Shown piece after piece: positions 44,553 to 52,647 of a DNA stretch of 64,000 nucleotides. Location of the stretch: assembly GCF_049310885.1 (NCBI RefSeq), contig NZ_JBMDYO010000001.1, positions 372,001 through 436,000 on the forward strand, given 5' to 3'. The position numbers and the translations under genes are program-made. This stretch comes from CAYZJV01 sp049310885. Its GTDB lineage: Bacteria > Spirochaetota > Spirochaetia > Sphaerochaetales > Sphaerochaetaceae. The notes beneath the pieces are model-generated. The model worked only from the letters and a program-made list of their open reading frames with translations, did not search any database and was not told where the DNA came from. The number at the start of each line of letters is the position of its first letter. The first letter of the stretch is position 1.

Positions 44553-45560
44553 TTAGAATCCGTAATCATCCACGTTGTCTGCATCGACAATAAGAGGACG
44601 ATCGAAGAGAACGTTCATTCCATCAATCTGGGGAACTCCAAGAGTTGGAATTTCAAGTCCCTGCTTGATTGTGTCACGTTTTCCGTCAAGGATCAACTTT
44701 GAAAGATAGACCATTGCATAACCAGCTTCACCGGGATCCCAGAGAACAGAGAGACTAGCCGAACCATCCTTCAAGAAAGGAGCGATTTCCATGGGGCTTG
44801 TAGTACCGACAACAGCGATTTGTCCAATCAGACTTCGCTCACGTAAAGCCTGAGCAGCTCCAGGAGCACCCTGGCTACCGAAAGCCAATACAGCCTTCAA
44901 GTCGGGGTGTACACTCAGCAATTCCAATGTCTTCTGACGGGCAGCATTCCTATCTTCGGATACTGGTTGTTTTGTGGTAACCAATTCCATCTGAGGATAA
45001 TTGGCTTTTTGATAAGCAATTGCTGCATCTGCCCAGATATTGTGGGCGGGAACAGTCAAAGAACCAACAAATACAACGTATTTCCCTTTACCATCGGTTC
45101 GAGCTGCAATCTCTTTCATCATAGTTTCACCGAACTTCACATTATCGATCATCTCAACATTGAAGTCACCAGCTTCCTGATTGGGAGATTCATGGGTCAT
45201 TACTACTATCCCCTGCTCTTTTGCCCGATTGAACGCCGGAACAACAGAATTAGCATCGTTAGGCACGACCATGATTGCATTTACACCCTGATTGATGGCA
45301 TCTTCGATAAGACGGACTTGCTGGGCTTCATCGGCAGCTGCAGGAGCTTGCATGTAAGCCTCTACGCCATATTCATCCGCAGCCTGTAACATCCCCTTTT
45401 CAAGAGCATTGAACCATGCAGCGCGCAATTTTGGAATTGCTACCATGGTATATTGCCCATCTTCCGCAGCCGCAGCTTCCTGTTCGCCAGCGGCATACAG
45501 TCCTTGCATCGCTATGAGCAACACAAGACCAAGAAGCAAAATTTTTCCTACCTTCTTCAT
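44553..45560 (-). CDS. Sugar ABC transporter substrate-binding protein (RhaS/LsrB-like)
   Basis: 335 residues from ATG 45560 (GGAGG 6 bases upstream). A signal peptide ends near residue 24, followed by AAGEQEAAAAEDGQ, the spirochaete-style mature N-terminus. The type I periplasmic-binding fold is visible (YTMVAIPKLRAAWFNALEKG, EDAINQGVNAIMVVPNDANS, AVLAFGSQGAPGAAQAL, VVGTTSPMEIAPFLKDGSAS, LWDPGEAGYAMV). The overall match is to the rhamnose/autoinducer-2 branch; the true ligand is unknown. Confidence 0.88.
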   Translation of the reverse strand: MKKVGKILLLGLVLLIAMQGLYAAGEQEAAAAEDGQYTMVAIPKLRAAWFNALEKGMLQAADEYGVEAYMQAPAAADEAQQVRLIEDAINQGVNAIMVVPNDANSVVPAFNRAKEQGIVVMTHESPNQEAGDFNVEMIDNVKFGETMMKEIAARTDGKGKYVVFVGSLTVPAHNIWADAAIAYQKANYPQMELVTTKQPVSEDRNAARQKTLELLSVHPDLKAVLAFGSQGAPGAAQALRERSLIGQIAVVGTTSPMEIAPFLKDGSASLSVLWDPGEAGYAMVYLSKLILDGKRDTIKQGLEIPTLGVPQIDGMNVLFDRPLIVDADNVDDYGF

Positions 45561-45622
45561 ACGTACCTCCAAATAAATGTACTTTCTGCCACACCTGTGG
45601 CAGTCAAACACTAACGAAACCA

Positions 45623-46099
45623 CTACTGTTGTGGTGGATATGTTCGTATCGGGGGTGGAATCTCTCCAGCATTACCCAGCTCCAGTACAGCGCCGACCTT
45701 ATCTACGGATTCAAGATAATAGAATTCATCTTCTCCAATCCTTCCGCTTTGGATTACTTCATACCCCTTCTTTCGATACTCCTCAACGGCTTTGGCACAA
45801 TCGGAATAGTAGAATTTCACATGTTGAAGACCATATCCATGTTTTTCAATGAACTCATTGTATATGCTATAACCGTCAAGAGGCTGCATCAATTCATATT
45901 GGATTGGACCAACCCAGGTAACGGCTAACGCATAATGCTGAGTATTGGGTTTTCCCCGATACATACTCTCTTGAACAGTCTCTGGTCCATACTCATACAC
46001 ATCCCAGGGACCGATTCCAAAATCTTCCCAGAAATGTTTCATTGCCTTATCAATATCTTCTACCACTTGTGCGACTTGTACCAATTGCCCATCTTTCAT
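45623..46099 (-). CDS. VOC-family (glyoxalase-fold) protein, copy 1
   Basis: 158 residues, two beta-alpha-beta3 units. Likely metal ligands are the Gln near VQVAQVVEDI, the His in YGLQHVKFYY and the Glu in AVLELGN. In many family members the first ligand is His, here replaced by Gln. VOC enzymes are epimerases, lyases, dioxygenases or isomerases. It lies downstream of a SIS gene and upstream of the sugar importer. GGAGG precedes the ATG. Confidence 0.8.
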   Translation of the reverse strand: MKDGQLVQVAQVVEDIDKAMKHFWEDFGIGPWDVYEYGPETVQESMYRGKPNTQHYALAVTWVGPIQYELMQPLDGYSIYNEFIEKHGYGLQHVKFYYSDCAKAVEEYRKKGYEVIQSGRIGEDEFYYLESVDKVGAVLELGNAGEIPPPIRTYPPQQ

Positions 46100-46114
46100 A
46101 TCCTGTCCTCCATA

Positions 46115-46684
46115 TTAAGCGAATTTATGGGGAATACCCTCTAAATTCGTATGGCGATAATGCATTTCCTTGATATCCACTTTATATCGTTCAATCAACA
46201 TCATGGTGACGATATCTGTAAAGAGGAACATCGACTGCTCAAGTAAAGAGGCCATCGGTTGTACGGATGGCACTTCCAGTTCTCCTCCGAAAATTTGTCC
46301 TGGAACACGAACAGTAAAATCTGCTAGTTGACCATGTTCATTTTCAGGGTGTGCAGTGAGCAATCCTATCTTGGCACCTGCATCCTTCGCACATTTGATT
46401 ACATTCAATTCAACATTGGTCACTGCACAAATTCCCAGCAAGAGATCGCCTTCTCCAATCCTCGGAGTAGTGGTGTCGTATACGATATAGGTATCAAACC
46501 CCATATGTTTAAGACGCATAGCAAATCCACGGACAGACAATTGCATTCTACCCATAGCATAAAGCTGAATGGTCTTTGCCTTTCCAATTTCCTCTATAAG
46601 GACGTCCAGCTCTTTTGTGTCGACCTTATCAAGCACGGTCCTATTCTCTTTGATTACGATATCGACCAATTCCGTATAGTTCAT
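46115..46684 (-). CDS. SIS-domain sugar-phosphate isomerase (6-phospho-3-hexuloisomerase-like)
   Basis: 189 residues from ATG 46684, with GGAGG 5 bases upstream. A single SIS domain: TIQLYAMGRMQLSVRGFAMR, FDTYIVYDTTTPRIGEGDLL, GAKIGLLTAHPENEHGQLAD. Length and order resemble HxlB-type isomerases. It should isomerise a ketose or aldose phosphate. The VOC gene starts 15 bases downstream. It begins a putative transcription unit after a 270-base AT-rich gap. Confidence 0.8.
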   Translation of the reverse strand: MNYTELVDIVIKENRTVLDKVDTKELDVLIEEIGKAKTIQLYAMGRMQLSVRGFAMRLKHMGFDTYIVYDTTTPRIGEGDLLLGICAVTNVELNVIKCAKDAGAKIGLLTAHPENEHGQLADFTVRVPGQIFGGELEVPSVQPMASLLEQSMFLFTDIVTMMLIERYKVDIKEMHYRHTNLEGIPHKFA

Positions 46685-46696
46685 AAAAACCTCCAT

Positions 46697-46952
46697 TCGA
46701 TGGTTCTATCTTCATTGTAAACGCCGGATTTTTGAGTTGTCAACAATTAAATAATAATTTTTTTCCAACTTGATTAAATATTTTTACATGTTTATTACAA
46801 GTATTACTAACTCTTTTTAATTAAAATAATTATACGTATATATAGAATGATTTTTTTATAATAAAAGGTGTAATTAACTAAATGTTAACTAAATACATTT
46901 TACAAGTTGTTTCGATGTATGTAAATTTTTGCAACTATTACAAGTTTTGGAG
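46697..46952. other. AT-rich intergenic region within the sugar cluster
   Basis: About 255 bases, very AT-rich, with several poly-T/poly-A tracts, between the two SIS-VOC pairs. It is the likely promoter region of the downstream (45560-46684) unit. No hairpin or open frame is convincing. Confidence 0.5.
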
Positions 46953-47483
46953 CTACTGTTTCGGAAAAATCTTCTCTGGAGGTTGTCTGCGTTTTGGACG
47001 CTCGATTAATTCAATCGTTGTACCAAGTAGATCCTCAGTCTCCAAGTAAGCGAAATAGCCATCACCGTCCGGACCATGCCCTCCGCCTTCCATGGAAACA
47101 ACTAATCCCGCCTCTTTAACTATTTGGAGAGCTTCTTCCATATTGTCAACTAAAAAACCCAAGTGCTGGATTCCATATCCATGCTTATGTATGAAATCAG
47201 CGTATACCGTATCACCTTCCAAATGTTGGATAATTTCTATCCTAGTATCTCCAAAATATGATAGAGCAACTTTCATACGATATTCGGTTGGCTTACCATA
47301 TCGCTTCATCGTCTTGAGCAATGGTTTGCCATACGTATAGAAATGCCAAGGACCAATCCCAAACAAAGAATGGTAAGACATAACGGTTTCTTCAAGATCT
47401 TCGACTACATAGGCTACTTGTGCTACTCCACGAGAAAGAAATGGTAATTTGGATTGCATCTTCCTTATTTTTTCGTGTTCCAT
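46953..47483 (-). CDS. VOC-family (glyoxalase-fold) protein, copy 2
   Basis: 176 residues, related to the copy at 45623. It shares VAQVAYVVEDLEETV, then GIGPWHFYTYGK, HGYGIQHLGFLVDN and TTIELIE. As in copy 1, a Gln replaces the usual first-ligand His, and His and Glu ligands follow. GGGAGG is 5 bases before the ATG. It lies 14 bases downstream of the second SIS gene. Confidence 0.8.
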   Translation of the reverse strand: MEHEKIRKMQSKLPFLSRGVAQVAYVVEDLEETVMSYHSLFGIGPWHFYTYGKPLLKTMKRYGKPTEYRMKVALSYFGDTRIEIIQHLEGDTVYADFIHKHGYGIQHLGFLVDNMEEALQIVKEAGLVVSMEGGGHGPDGDGYFAYLETEDLLGTTIELIERPKRRQPPEKIFPKQ

Positions 47484-47497
47484 AGTCTCCTCCCAAC

Positions 47498-48103
47498 TTA
47501 GCTTTTCTTCAGTAGACGTTCACCGACTGCCCCACCAGGATGGATTACTGCAAACTTTTCCTGGGAATATCCTGTCAATTCCATGACAGCAATGCAAAGA
47601 GCATCGAACATTGCAACAACTGTGAGAGTGCTTGTAGTCGCCAGCATATTGAACGAATCCGCCTCTTTTTCGACTCTAACAAGCAGCACATGGTCACTTG
47701 CTTTCGCTAGAGGAGAGTCAACTCTCTCTGTGACAGCGACAATAACTGCATGCTTCTCTTTTAAAGAGGGTATCAGTTGTACTATTTCACGTGTCCCTCC
47801 ACCTTTGGAGAGAAGAAATACAATATCATTCTTCTGGATCGCACCGAGAGCGCCATGTACTGCATCTGCCGGATTTAGATACATGGATGGAATTTCAATG
47901 CAAGAGAGTGTATGGGCAAGTTTTCGGGCTGCTATACCACTTGTTCCCACTCCACAAGTAAATACACGTCCTTCGTGATCAGCCAGAACCCTTACGAGAT
48001 TACAGAAAGCTTCTTTATCATATATTTTACGTAGACGTTCAATCTCGTATGCAGCTATTTCCCAAACTCTTTCTGCCCTATCAAGAATTTCACTATTATC
48101 CAT
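47498..48103 (-). CDS. SIS-domain isomerase (KpsF/GutQ-like, no CBS)
   Basis: 201 residues from ATG 48103; a longer reading from 48178 adds 25 residues that overlap the hydrolase gene and look untypical. The SIS domain is GRVFTCGVGTSGIAARKLAH, PSMYLNPADAVHGALGAI, FLLSKGGGTREI. The C-terminal FAVIHPGGAVGERL is a KpsF/GutQ signature. CBS repeats of true KpsF are absent. It should isomerise an aldose/ketose phosphate such as arabinose 5-phosphate or an analogue. Confidence 0.8.
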   Translation of the reverse strand: MDNSEILDRAERVWEIAAYEIERLRKIYDKEAFCNLVRVLADHEGRVFTCGVGTSGIAARKLAHTLSCIEIPSMYLNPADAVHGALGAIQKNDIVFLLSKGGGTREIVQLIPSLKEKHAVIVAVTERVDSPLAKASDHVLLVRVEKEADSFNMLATTSTLTVVAMFDALCIAVMELTGYSQEKFAVIHPGGAVGERLLKKS

Positions 48104-48170
48104 ATGTAAAATGAACCATATTCCAACATATCTTTCAATAGATGATTTTATATAAAATGAGAGATAAAAA

Positions 48171-49004
48171 TCATTCAATTACAGTCACAGTCCCAGCCAT
48201 GTTTGGGAAGTAACCGTTATACTCCGATGCTAACATACGGGAAGCTTCGTTCCCTGTGCAATGAGAAGCCCCCAATTTGGGAATGGAACGTTCGATCAAA
48301 TCTTTAACAACGGTGTCCCTGCGTTCCGAAGAGGCATCGAAGAGATGGATTCCTCCAATCAACATATAAAGTGGTTTCGAGAACCGAGAACGGATGGAAT
48401 CGACAATATTGAGAATTCCAGGGTGGGAACAACCTACGATCAAAACAAGACCATGGGGAGAATCGATAACCATCGCAATCTCATCTGAGAATGTATCGAT
48501 TTTCTTCTTTCCCTCGTTCTCTGTAACAAATCGAGGGTTTAGCTGCTCAATGGGATGTATTCGATCGAAACCACTTACCAGCCAAATGCCAGGATGTATC
48601 ATCACCGTATCATTGCACACGGTATGCCACATCAAATTATACATGCTGGTCAATTTTGCATCATAATCAAGCCCGAGATAACGTAAGCCATCAGGCTCAT
48701 CAGCATACTTTGCTATTGAGAATCCACGTCCCGTCCAAAGGGAGAGGGCTGTATAAGAAAATGACTCGAGCAGAGGAACCAAACCTCCTCCATGATCGTA
48801 GTGGGCATGACTGATCACAAGGTGATCCAACCGAGACAAATCCACACCAAGTTTTTCAGCATTCCTCAGAAACGCCCCGCCCATTCCTGTATCAAAAAGA
48901 ATCCGAACCGGGCCTACTTCCACAAAGCAGGAAAACCCATGTTCGGATTCTAAATCCAGATTTGGCATTGCATGATTATCTATAAGCGTGGTAATCCTGA
49001 CCAT
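48171..49004 (-). CDS. MBL-fold metallo-hydrolase
   Basis: 277 residues. Metallo-beta-lactamase motifs are VISHAHYDHGGG (HxHxDH near residue 70), VGCSHPGI and a final SHCTGNEA. It belongs to the COG1237-type group related to the dihydropterin/ribofuranosylaminobenzene-phosphate synthase proteins; the substrate is not clear. It is the first gene of the cluster that continues with SIS-VOC genes. Its 3' end overlaps the longer SIS reading. Confidence 0.82.
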   Translation of the reverse strand: MVRITTLIDNHAMPNLDLESEHGFSCFVEVGPVRILFDTGMGGAFLRNAEKLGVDLSRLDHLVISHAHYDHGGGLVPLLESFSYTALSLWTGRGFSIAKYADEPDGLRYLGLDYDAKLTSMYNLMWHTVCNDTVMIHPGIWLVSGFDRIHPIEQLNPRFVTENEGKKKIDTFSDEIAMVIDSPHGLVLIVGCSHPGILNIVDSIRSRFSKPLYMLIGGIHLFDASSERRDTVVKDLIERSIPKLGASHCTGNEASRMLASEYNGYFPNMAGTVTVIE

Positions 49005-49095
49005 GTCGGCCCCCTGTTATTCCTTCGTTAGTAAATGATACACAAGGAATTAACAGCACGCAAGGATAATTGGACACGAACTACCAATCTTTCTA

Positions 49096-49905
49096 TCAAT
49101 CCTCTTGAGGGGGAAGGATTTGCTTCAAGAACTCAAGTGTCCTTTCATGCTCAGGAGCACTGAACATCTTCTCAGGAGAAGCTTCTTCAAGGATTATCCC
49201 ATCGTCCATGAAGACAACACGGTCAGCGACCTCCTTGGCGAACCACATCTCATGGGTTACCACCAGCATGGTCATACCCCGTTTTGCCAGATCGGTCATA
49301 ACCGTAAGCACTTCTCCAACGAGTTCTGGGTCCAATGCACTTGTCGGTTCATCGAATAGCATGATTTTCGGATCCATAGCCAATGCACGAGCAATCGCAA
49401 CGCGCTGCTTCTGTCCCCCGGAAAGCATTGAAGGATACACCTCAGCCTTATCACTCAGCCCGACCTGATCGAGCAGATCCAAAGCCTTTGACCGTGCTTC
49501 ATCTTTCGGCATTCCTTTCACTTGAATCATTCCTTCCATGACATTTTGAATAACCGTCATGTGGGGGAACAAATTGAAATGCTGAAATACCATACCAAGT
49601 TCCTGACGAACCTTGTTAAGCTGTTTTTCTTGGTGCCTTATTCGTTTGCCTTCGATGTAAATCTTGCCATCCTTGGACTTCTCGAGGAAGTTCACACAAC
49701 GCAAGAGAGTACTCTTTCCACTCCCGGAGGCTCCGATTATAACGACCACTTCACCTTTCTTCACGCTGAGGGATACGTTCTTGAGAACATGAAGTTCTCC
49801 GTAAAATTTATTCAGTTTCTCTATACGTAAGAATGGCGCATTCGGATCGATCGGCTCTTTCTTCTTCTTGATCGGATTCTTTGTCTTATCTTTTTTTTCA
49901 GTCAC
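49096..49905 (-). CDS. Amino-acid ABC transporter ATPase (GlnQ-type)
   Basis: 269 residues. Walker A is GASGSGKST, the signature LSGGQKQRVAIARAL and Walker B IMLFDEPTSALDPELVGEVL. This is the polar amino-acid importer ATPase pattern. A lysine-rich N-terminal extension of about 20 residues precedes the domain. It starts with GTG overlapping the permease stop, so the two are co-translated. Confidence 0.92.
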   Translation of the reverse strand: MTEKKDKTKNPIKKKKEPIDPNAPFLRIEKLNKFYGELHVLKNVSLSVKKGEVVVIIGASGSGKSTLLRCVNFLEKSKDGKIYIEGKRIRHQEKQLNKVRQELGMVFQHFNLFPHMTVIQNVMEGMIQVKGMPKDEARSKALDLLDQVGLSDKAEVYPSMLSGGQKQRVAIARALAMDPKIMLFDEPTSALDPELVGEVLTVMTDLAKRGMTMLVVTHEMWFAKEVADRVVFMDDGIILEEASPEKMFSAPEHERTLEFLKQILPPQED

Positions 49906-50572
49906 GGTCGCTCACCTTCAGTCTGGTTTCGATTCGATGGATTACGTAGGATAATACGCTTGTCATCAATAGGTACCAGATACCTACAATGATAAACATC
50001 TCCATGTACATGAATGTTGAAGATCCCATCTGTCTGCCTCGAAGCATAAGTTCGGGAACAGCAATGGTAGAAGCAAGCGAACTGTCCTTGAGTGCAATAA
50101 TCAACTGATTTCCCAATGAGGGAACTGCTCGTTTGAAGGCCTGAGGGAGAATAATCCTCCGCATTGCCTTACCTTTGGGCATCCCAAGGCTCCTAGCAGC
50201 CTCCATCTGACCATAGTGGATCGATTGGATCGACCCCCGGAAAATCTCCGCTATATAGGCTCCGTTATGGACACCCAATGCTATAACAGCAGAAGGAATG
50301 GGAGCTATGGTGACGATCGATGTCAATCCATAATAGACGATGAACAGCTGCACCAGAAGTGGTGTTCCGCGAATCAAGAAGATATAAGCCCGGCTTATCG
50401 ATGATAGGGGCTTGTTGCTCGACAGGCGCCCCAAAGCAACCACAAGGCCGATCACCAGGCCCAGCAGTACGCCGAGCCCTGTGATCTGTACCGTGTACCA
50501 TGCCGCTTCTCCGAATAGGAAGAATCGTGAGGGAATCGCCCCCAAATCCCACGGTATAATTTTCATTGGCAT
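49898..50572 (-). CDS. Amino-acid ABC transporter permease (HisM/GlnP-type)
   Basis: 224 residues, about five membrane helices. It contains the EAA-type loop with EAARSLGMPKGKAMRRIILP and QAFKRAVPSLGNQLIIALKDS. Typical single permease that forms a homodimer with GlnQ-type ATPase. The gene starts 14 bases after the binding-protein stop. Confidence 0.9.
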   Translation of the reverse strand: MPMKIIPWDLGAIPSRFFLFGEAAWYTVQITGLGVLLGLVIGLVVALGRLSSNKPLSSISRAYIFLIRGTPLLVQLFIVYYGLTSIVTIAPIPSAVIALGVHNGAYIAEIFRGSIQSIHYGQMEAARSLGMPKGKAMRRIILPQAFKRAVPSLGNQLIIALKDSSLASTIAVPELMLRGRQMGSSTFMYMEMFIIVGIWYLLMTSVLSYVIHRIETRLKVSDRD

Positions 50573-50586
50573 ATGTTGTATCTACC

Positions 50587-51375
50587 TTACTTACGGGTAA
50601 TGTCTTCGCCATTGAACCACTTGGCGCTGATTTCACTGAGTGTTCCGTCGTCATGCATCTCCTGCAATGCAGCATTCACTCTTTCACGGAGATCGTCATC
50701 GTCTTCATGGAATGCGATACCCATGGTCTCAGCCCTCAAGACAGAACCGATTGCAGTGACATTCTCGCCACCCTTCATCTTAGTGACAGCATTGAGACCA
50801 ACAACCCTATCGGTCAGGACTCCGTCGTTACGACCATTGATCAACTCGAGAAGAGTCTGATTGTCGTCTTCATACAGTTTGGCTTGAACACCAAGGTCAA
50901 CAGCATCCTGCTCGAAGGTAGTTCCGGTAACCAGTCCAATGGTATGTGAGCTATCAAGTTCTTCAACACTTTCGATCCCACTATCCTTCAGAACGAATAC
51001 CTGTGCACCGCTGTAATAGTAGGGAATGGAGAAATCTACCCGCTCTTCGCGTTCGTCAGTTATCGCCATACTACCGAGGATACCATCATACCGTCTGGCT
51101 CGGAGTCCTTCGATGATACCATCCCATGCGGTTGTGACATATTCCATCTCCATGCCAAGCTTATCTGCGATTGCCTGAGCTACATCGACATCGAACCCTT
51201 CAACTTCTCCAGACTCATTCATATAGTTGAATGGAGGGTAACCGCCGGAACCGGCGAAGCTAATCGTATTGTCTTCAGCTTCCTGCTGCCCTTGTGCGAA
51301 TGCGAGAGGAATGGTAATCAAAAGTAAAATTCCTACAGTTGCAATAGTTTTCCACAGTCGTTTCGTATTCATCAT
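50587..51375 (-). CDS. Amino-acid ABC transporter substrate-binding protein
   Basis: 262 residues. A signal peptide (about 1-26) is followed by QGQQEAEDN, the lineage-typical spacer. The type II fold motifs are GGYPPFNYMNESGEVEGFDV, WDGIIEGLRARRYDGILGSM, TDEREERVDFSIPYYYSG, and the SBP_bac_3 layout is complete. AAGGAG precedes the ATG. It is the first gene of the three-gene importer and probably the highest expressed. Confidence 0.92.
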   Translation of the reverse strand: MMNTKRLWKTIATVGILLLITIPLAFAQGQQEAEDNTISFAGSGGYPPFNYMNESGEVEGFDVDVAQAIADKLGMEMEYVTTAWDGIIEGLRARRYDGILGSMAITDEREERVDFSIPYYYSGAQVFVLKDSGIESVEELDSSHTIGLVTGTTFEQDAVDLGVQAKLYEDDNQTLLELINGRNDGVLTDRVVGLNAVTKMKGGENVTAIGSVLRAETMGIAFHEDDDDLRERVNAALQEMHDDGTLSEISAKWFNGEDITRK

Positions 51376-51591
51376 ATCTACTCCTTATTTGGTGGATTTA
51401 CCTAAGTATACCACTATAGATGGTGTGTCGGCAACCCCTTCGGAAATTTTAAAAGAATATCTGATATGGAATTAGCGTATAACTCACTATATACCGTAAA
51501 GTTATAGCCACTTAATGTGACGTTTTTCACAATGGTTTTTAATGAGTAATTTTTTGCTTTTTATGCTTGTCAACCCCACCTTGGGAATTTG

Positions 51592-52104
51592 TTAAAGGTA
51601 GAAGTCGAGCAGGAAAATGTTCCAGAAAATCGTCACTGAATCGGTAGCTATATTGTAATAAATTCCGGTCGTAGCACCGCGTTCACGCAACTTGAATTGT
51701 GGCCCACCGGCTGAAATCGGATTTATCCGTAGGAATGGACCATAGGAGGATCCATCTACAGGATTGCCCATGAACCCTAAGCTCAAGTAGGCGTTTCCAT
51801 AGGGAGGAATTTCGCCGACAGCGGAATGACTATAGACCGGCCCCATGAGAGCGAAAGAGATCGCACCTCCCCCCATGAGGTTTCCTATCGGTTTAGGAGA
51901 GGCTTGTGTCACAACGAACGTTTCCACCTCCCACCGGGAAGCAAACCCTGTGACTAAACCCATCTGCACGTGGATGCCTTCTTCAACCATACCACCTTGA
52001 GGTCGTGCATCGAATGTCCCCACAGAAATGCCGACATCAATTGCTGGAAGAGTCCCAATTGTGATGAGTAATAGAAGTGTTAATATCAAGGGTATTCTTT
52101 TCAT
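51592..52104 (-). CDS. Hypothetical envelope protein (possible small beta-barrel)
   Basis: 170 residues from ATG 52104 (AAGG 6 bases upstream). A signal peptide is at about 1-21. The mature part is strand-rich, with many Gly and aromatic residues, and ends LLDFYL. No named family is recognised. It follows another such protein by 7 bases, so they are co-transcribed. Confidence 0.7.
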   Translation of the reverse strand: MKRIPLILTLLLLITIGTLPAIDVGISVGTFDARPQGGMVEEGIHVQMGLVTGFASRWEVETFVVTQASPKPIGNLMGGGAISFALMGPVYSHSAVGEIPPYGNAYLSLGFMGNPVDGSSYGPFLRINPISAGGPQFKLRERGATTGIYYNIATDSVTIFWNIFLLDFYL

Positions 52105-52111
52105 ATCAGCC

Positions 52112-52645
52112 TTACCACAGATAATGGGAAATCTCGAAGAGCCGGACTCCCCACCCCCAAGTATCGGTAGTGAAGTCTCTGACAGCAGCAATTCCTGCTA
52201 TACCGATATACTTATCACCATAATGGAAAGATATGGGTTGAAGAAGAAAAGTACCAGCTACCAAACCGCTTCCAATGGGATTATAGGTTAAGGTTGCCTC
52301 AATCTTTGGAATAAGAGCACTATCCCTACGGAACATCCGTGAGAACGGATGCTCTTGAAAGACGAATAATCCTGTTCCAACTCCCATGGTTACCAGAGGA
52401 ACAGACCAAAGGTCACCATCAGTAGAAACTGTTACCCCTAATTGTAACTGGGGATGGGTAGCCACAGCACCGAACGGTTCGTAGATCATAGAAAGATGCA
52501 GATGTTCACTACGAGTGAACGCATGAGAGTCATATCCATCCAAAGCTATACGATATCCTCCAGACCATGGATTTGCCCATGCTGGAGCAATAATTCCGAT
52601 TAGCAATACGAGGAAGAGAATGATGGATAGCAACCTACAACGCAT
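52112..52645 (-). CDS. Hypothetical envelope protein (possible small beta-barrel)
   Basis: 177 residues from ATG 52645, with a GGGGGTGAG site just before it. The signal peptide is at about 1-25 (IILFLVLLIGIIAPAWA). The mature part has many Gly and aromatic residues in strand-like spacing and ends in HYLW, as expected for an outer-membrane barrel. It lies between a phospholipase-D lipoprotein gene and the preceding envelope protein. Function unknown. Confidence 0.7.
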   Translation of the reverse strand: MRCRLLSIILFLVLLIGIIAPAWANPWSGGYRIALDGYDSHAFTRSEHLHLSMIYEPFGAVATHPQLQLGVTVSTDGDLWSVPLVTMGVGTGLFVFQEHPFSRMFRRDSALIPKIEATLTYNPIGSGLVAGTFLLQPISFHYGDKYIGIAGIAAVRDFTTDTWGWGVRLFEISHYLW

Positions 52646-52647
52646 AC

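Noticed and set aside
48104..48178. 25-residue N-terminal extension of the KpsF-like SIS protein
   Set aside because: It overlaps the hydrolase gene, has aromatic-rich composition not typical of the family, and lacks a good ribosome-binding site. The shorter start is not strong either, so the choice remains uncertain.
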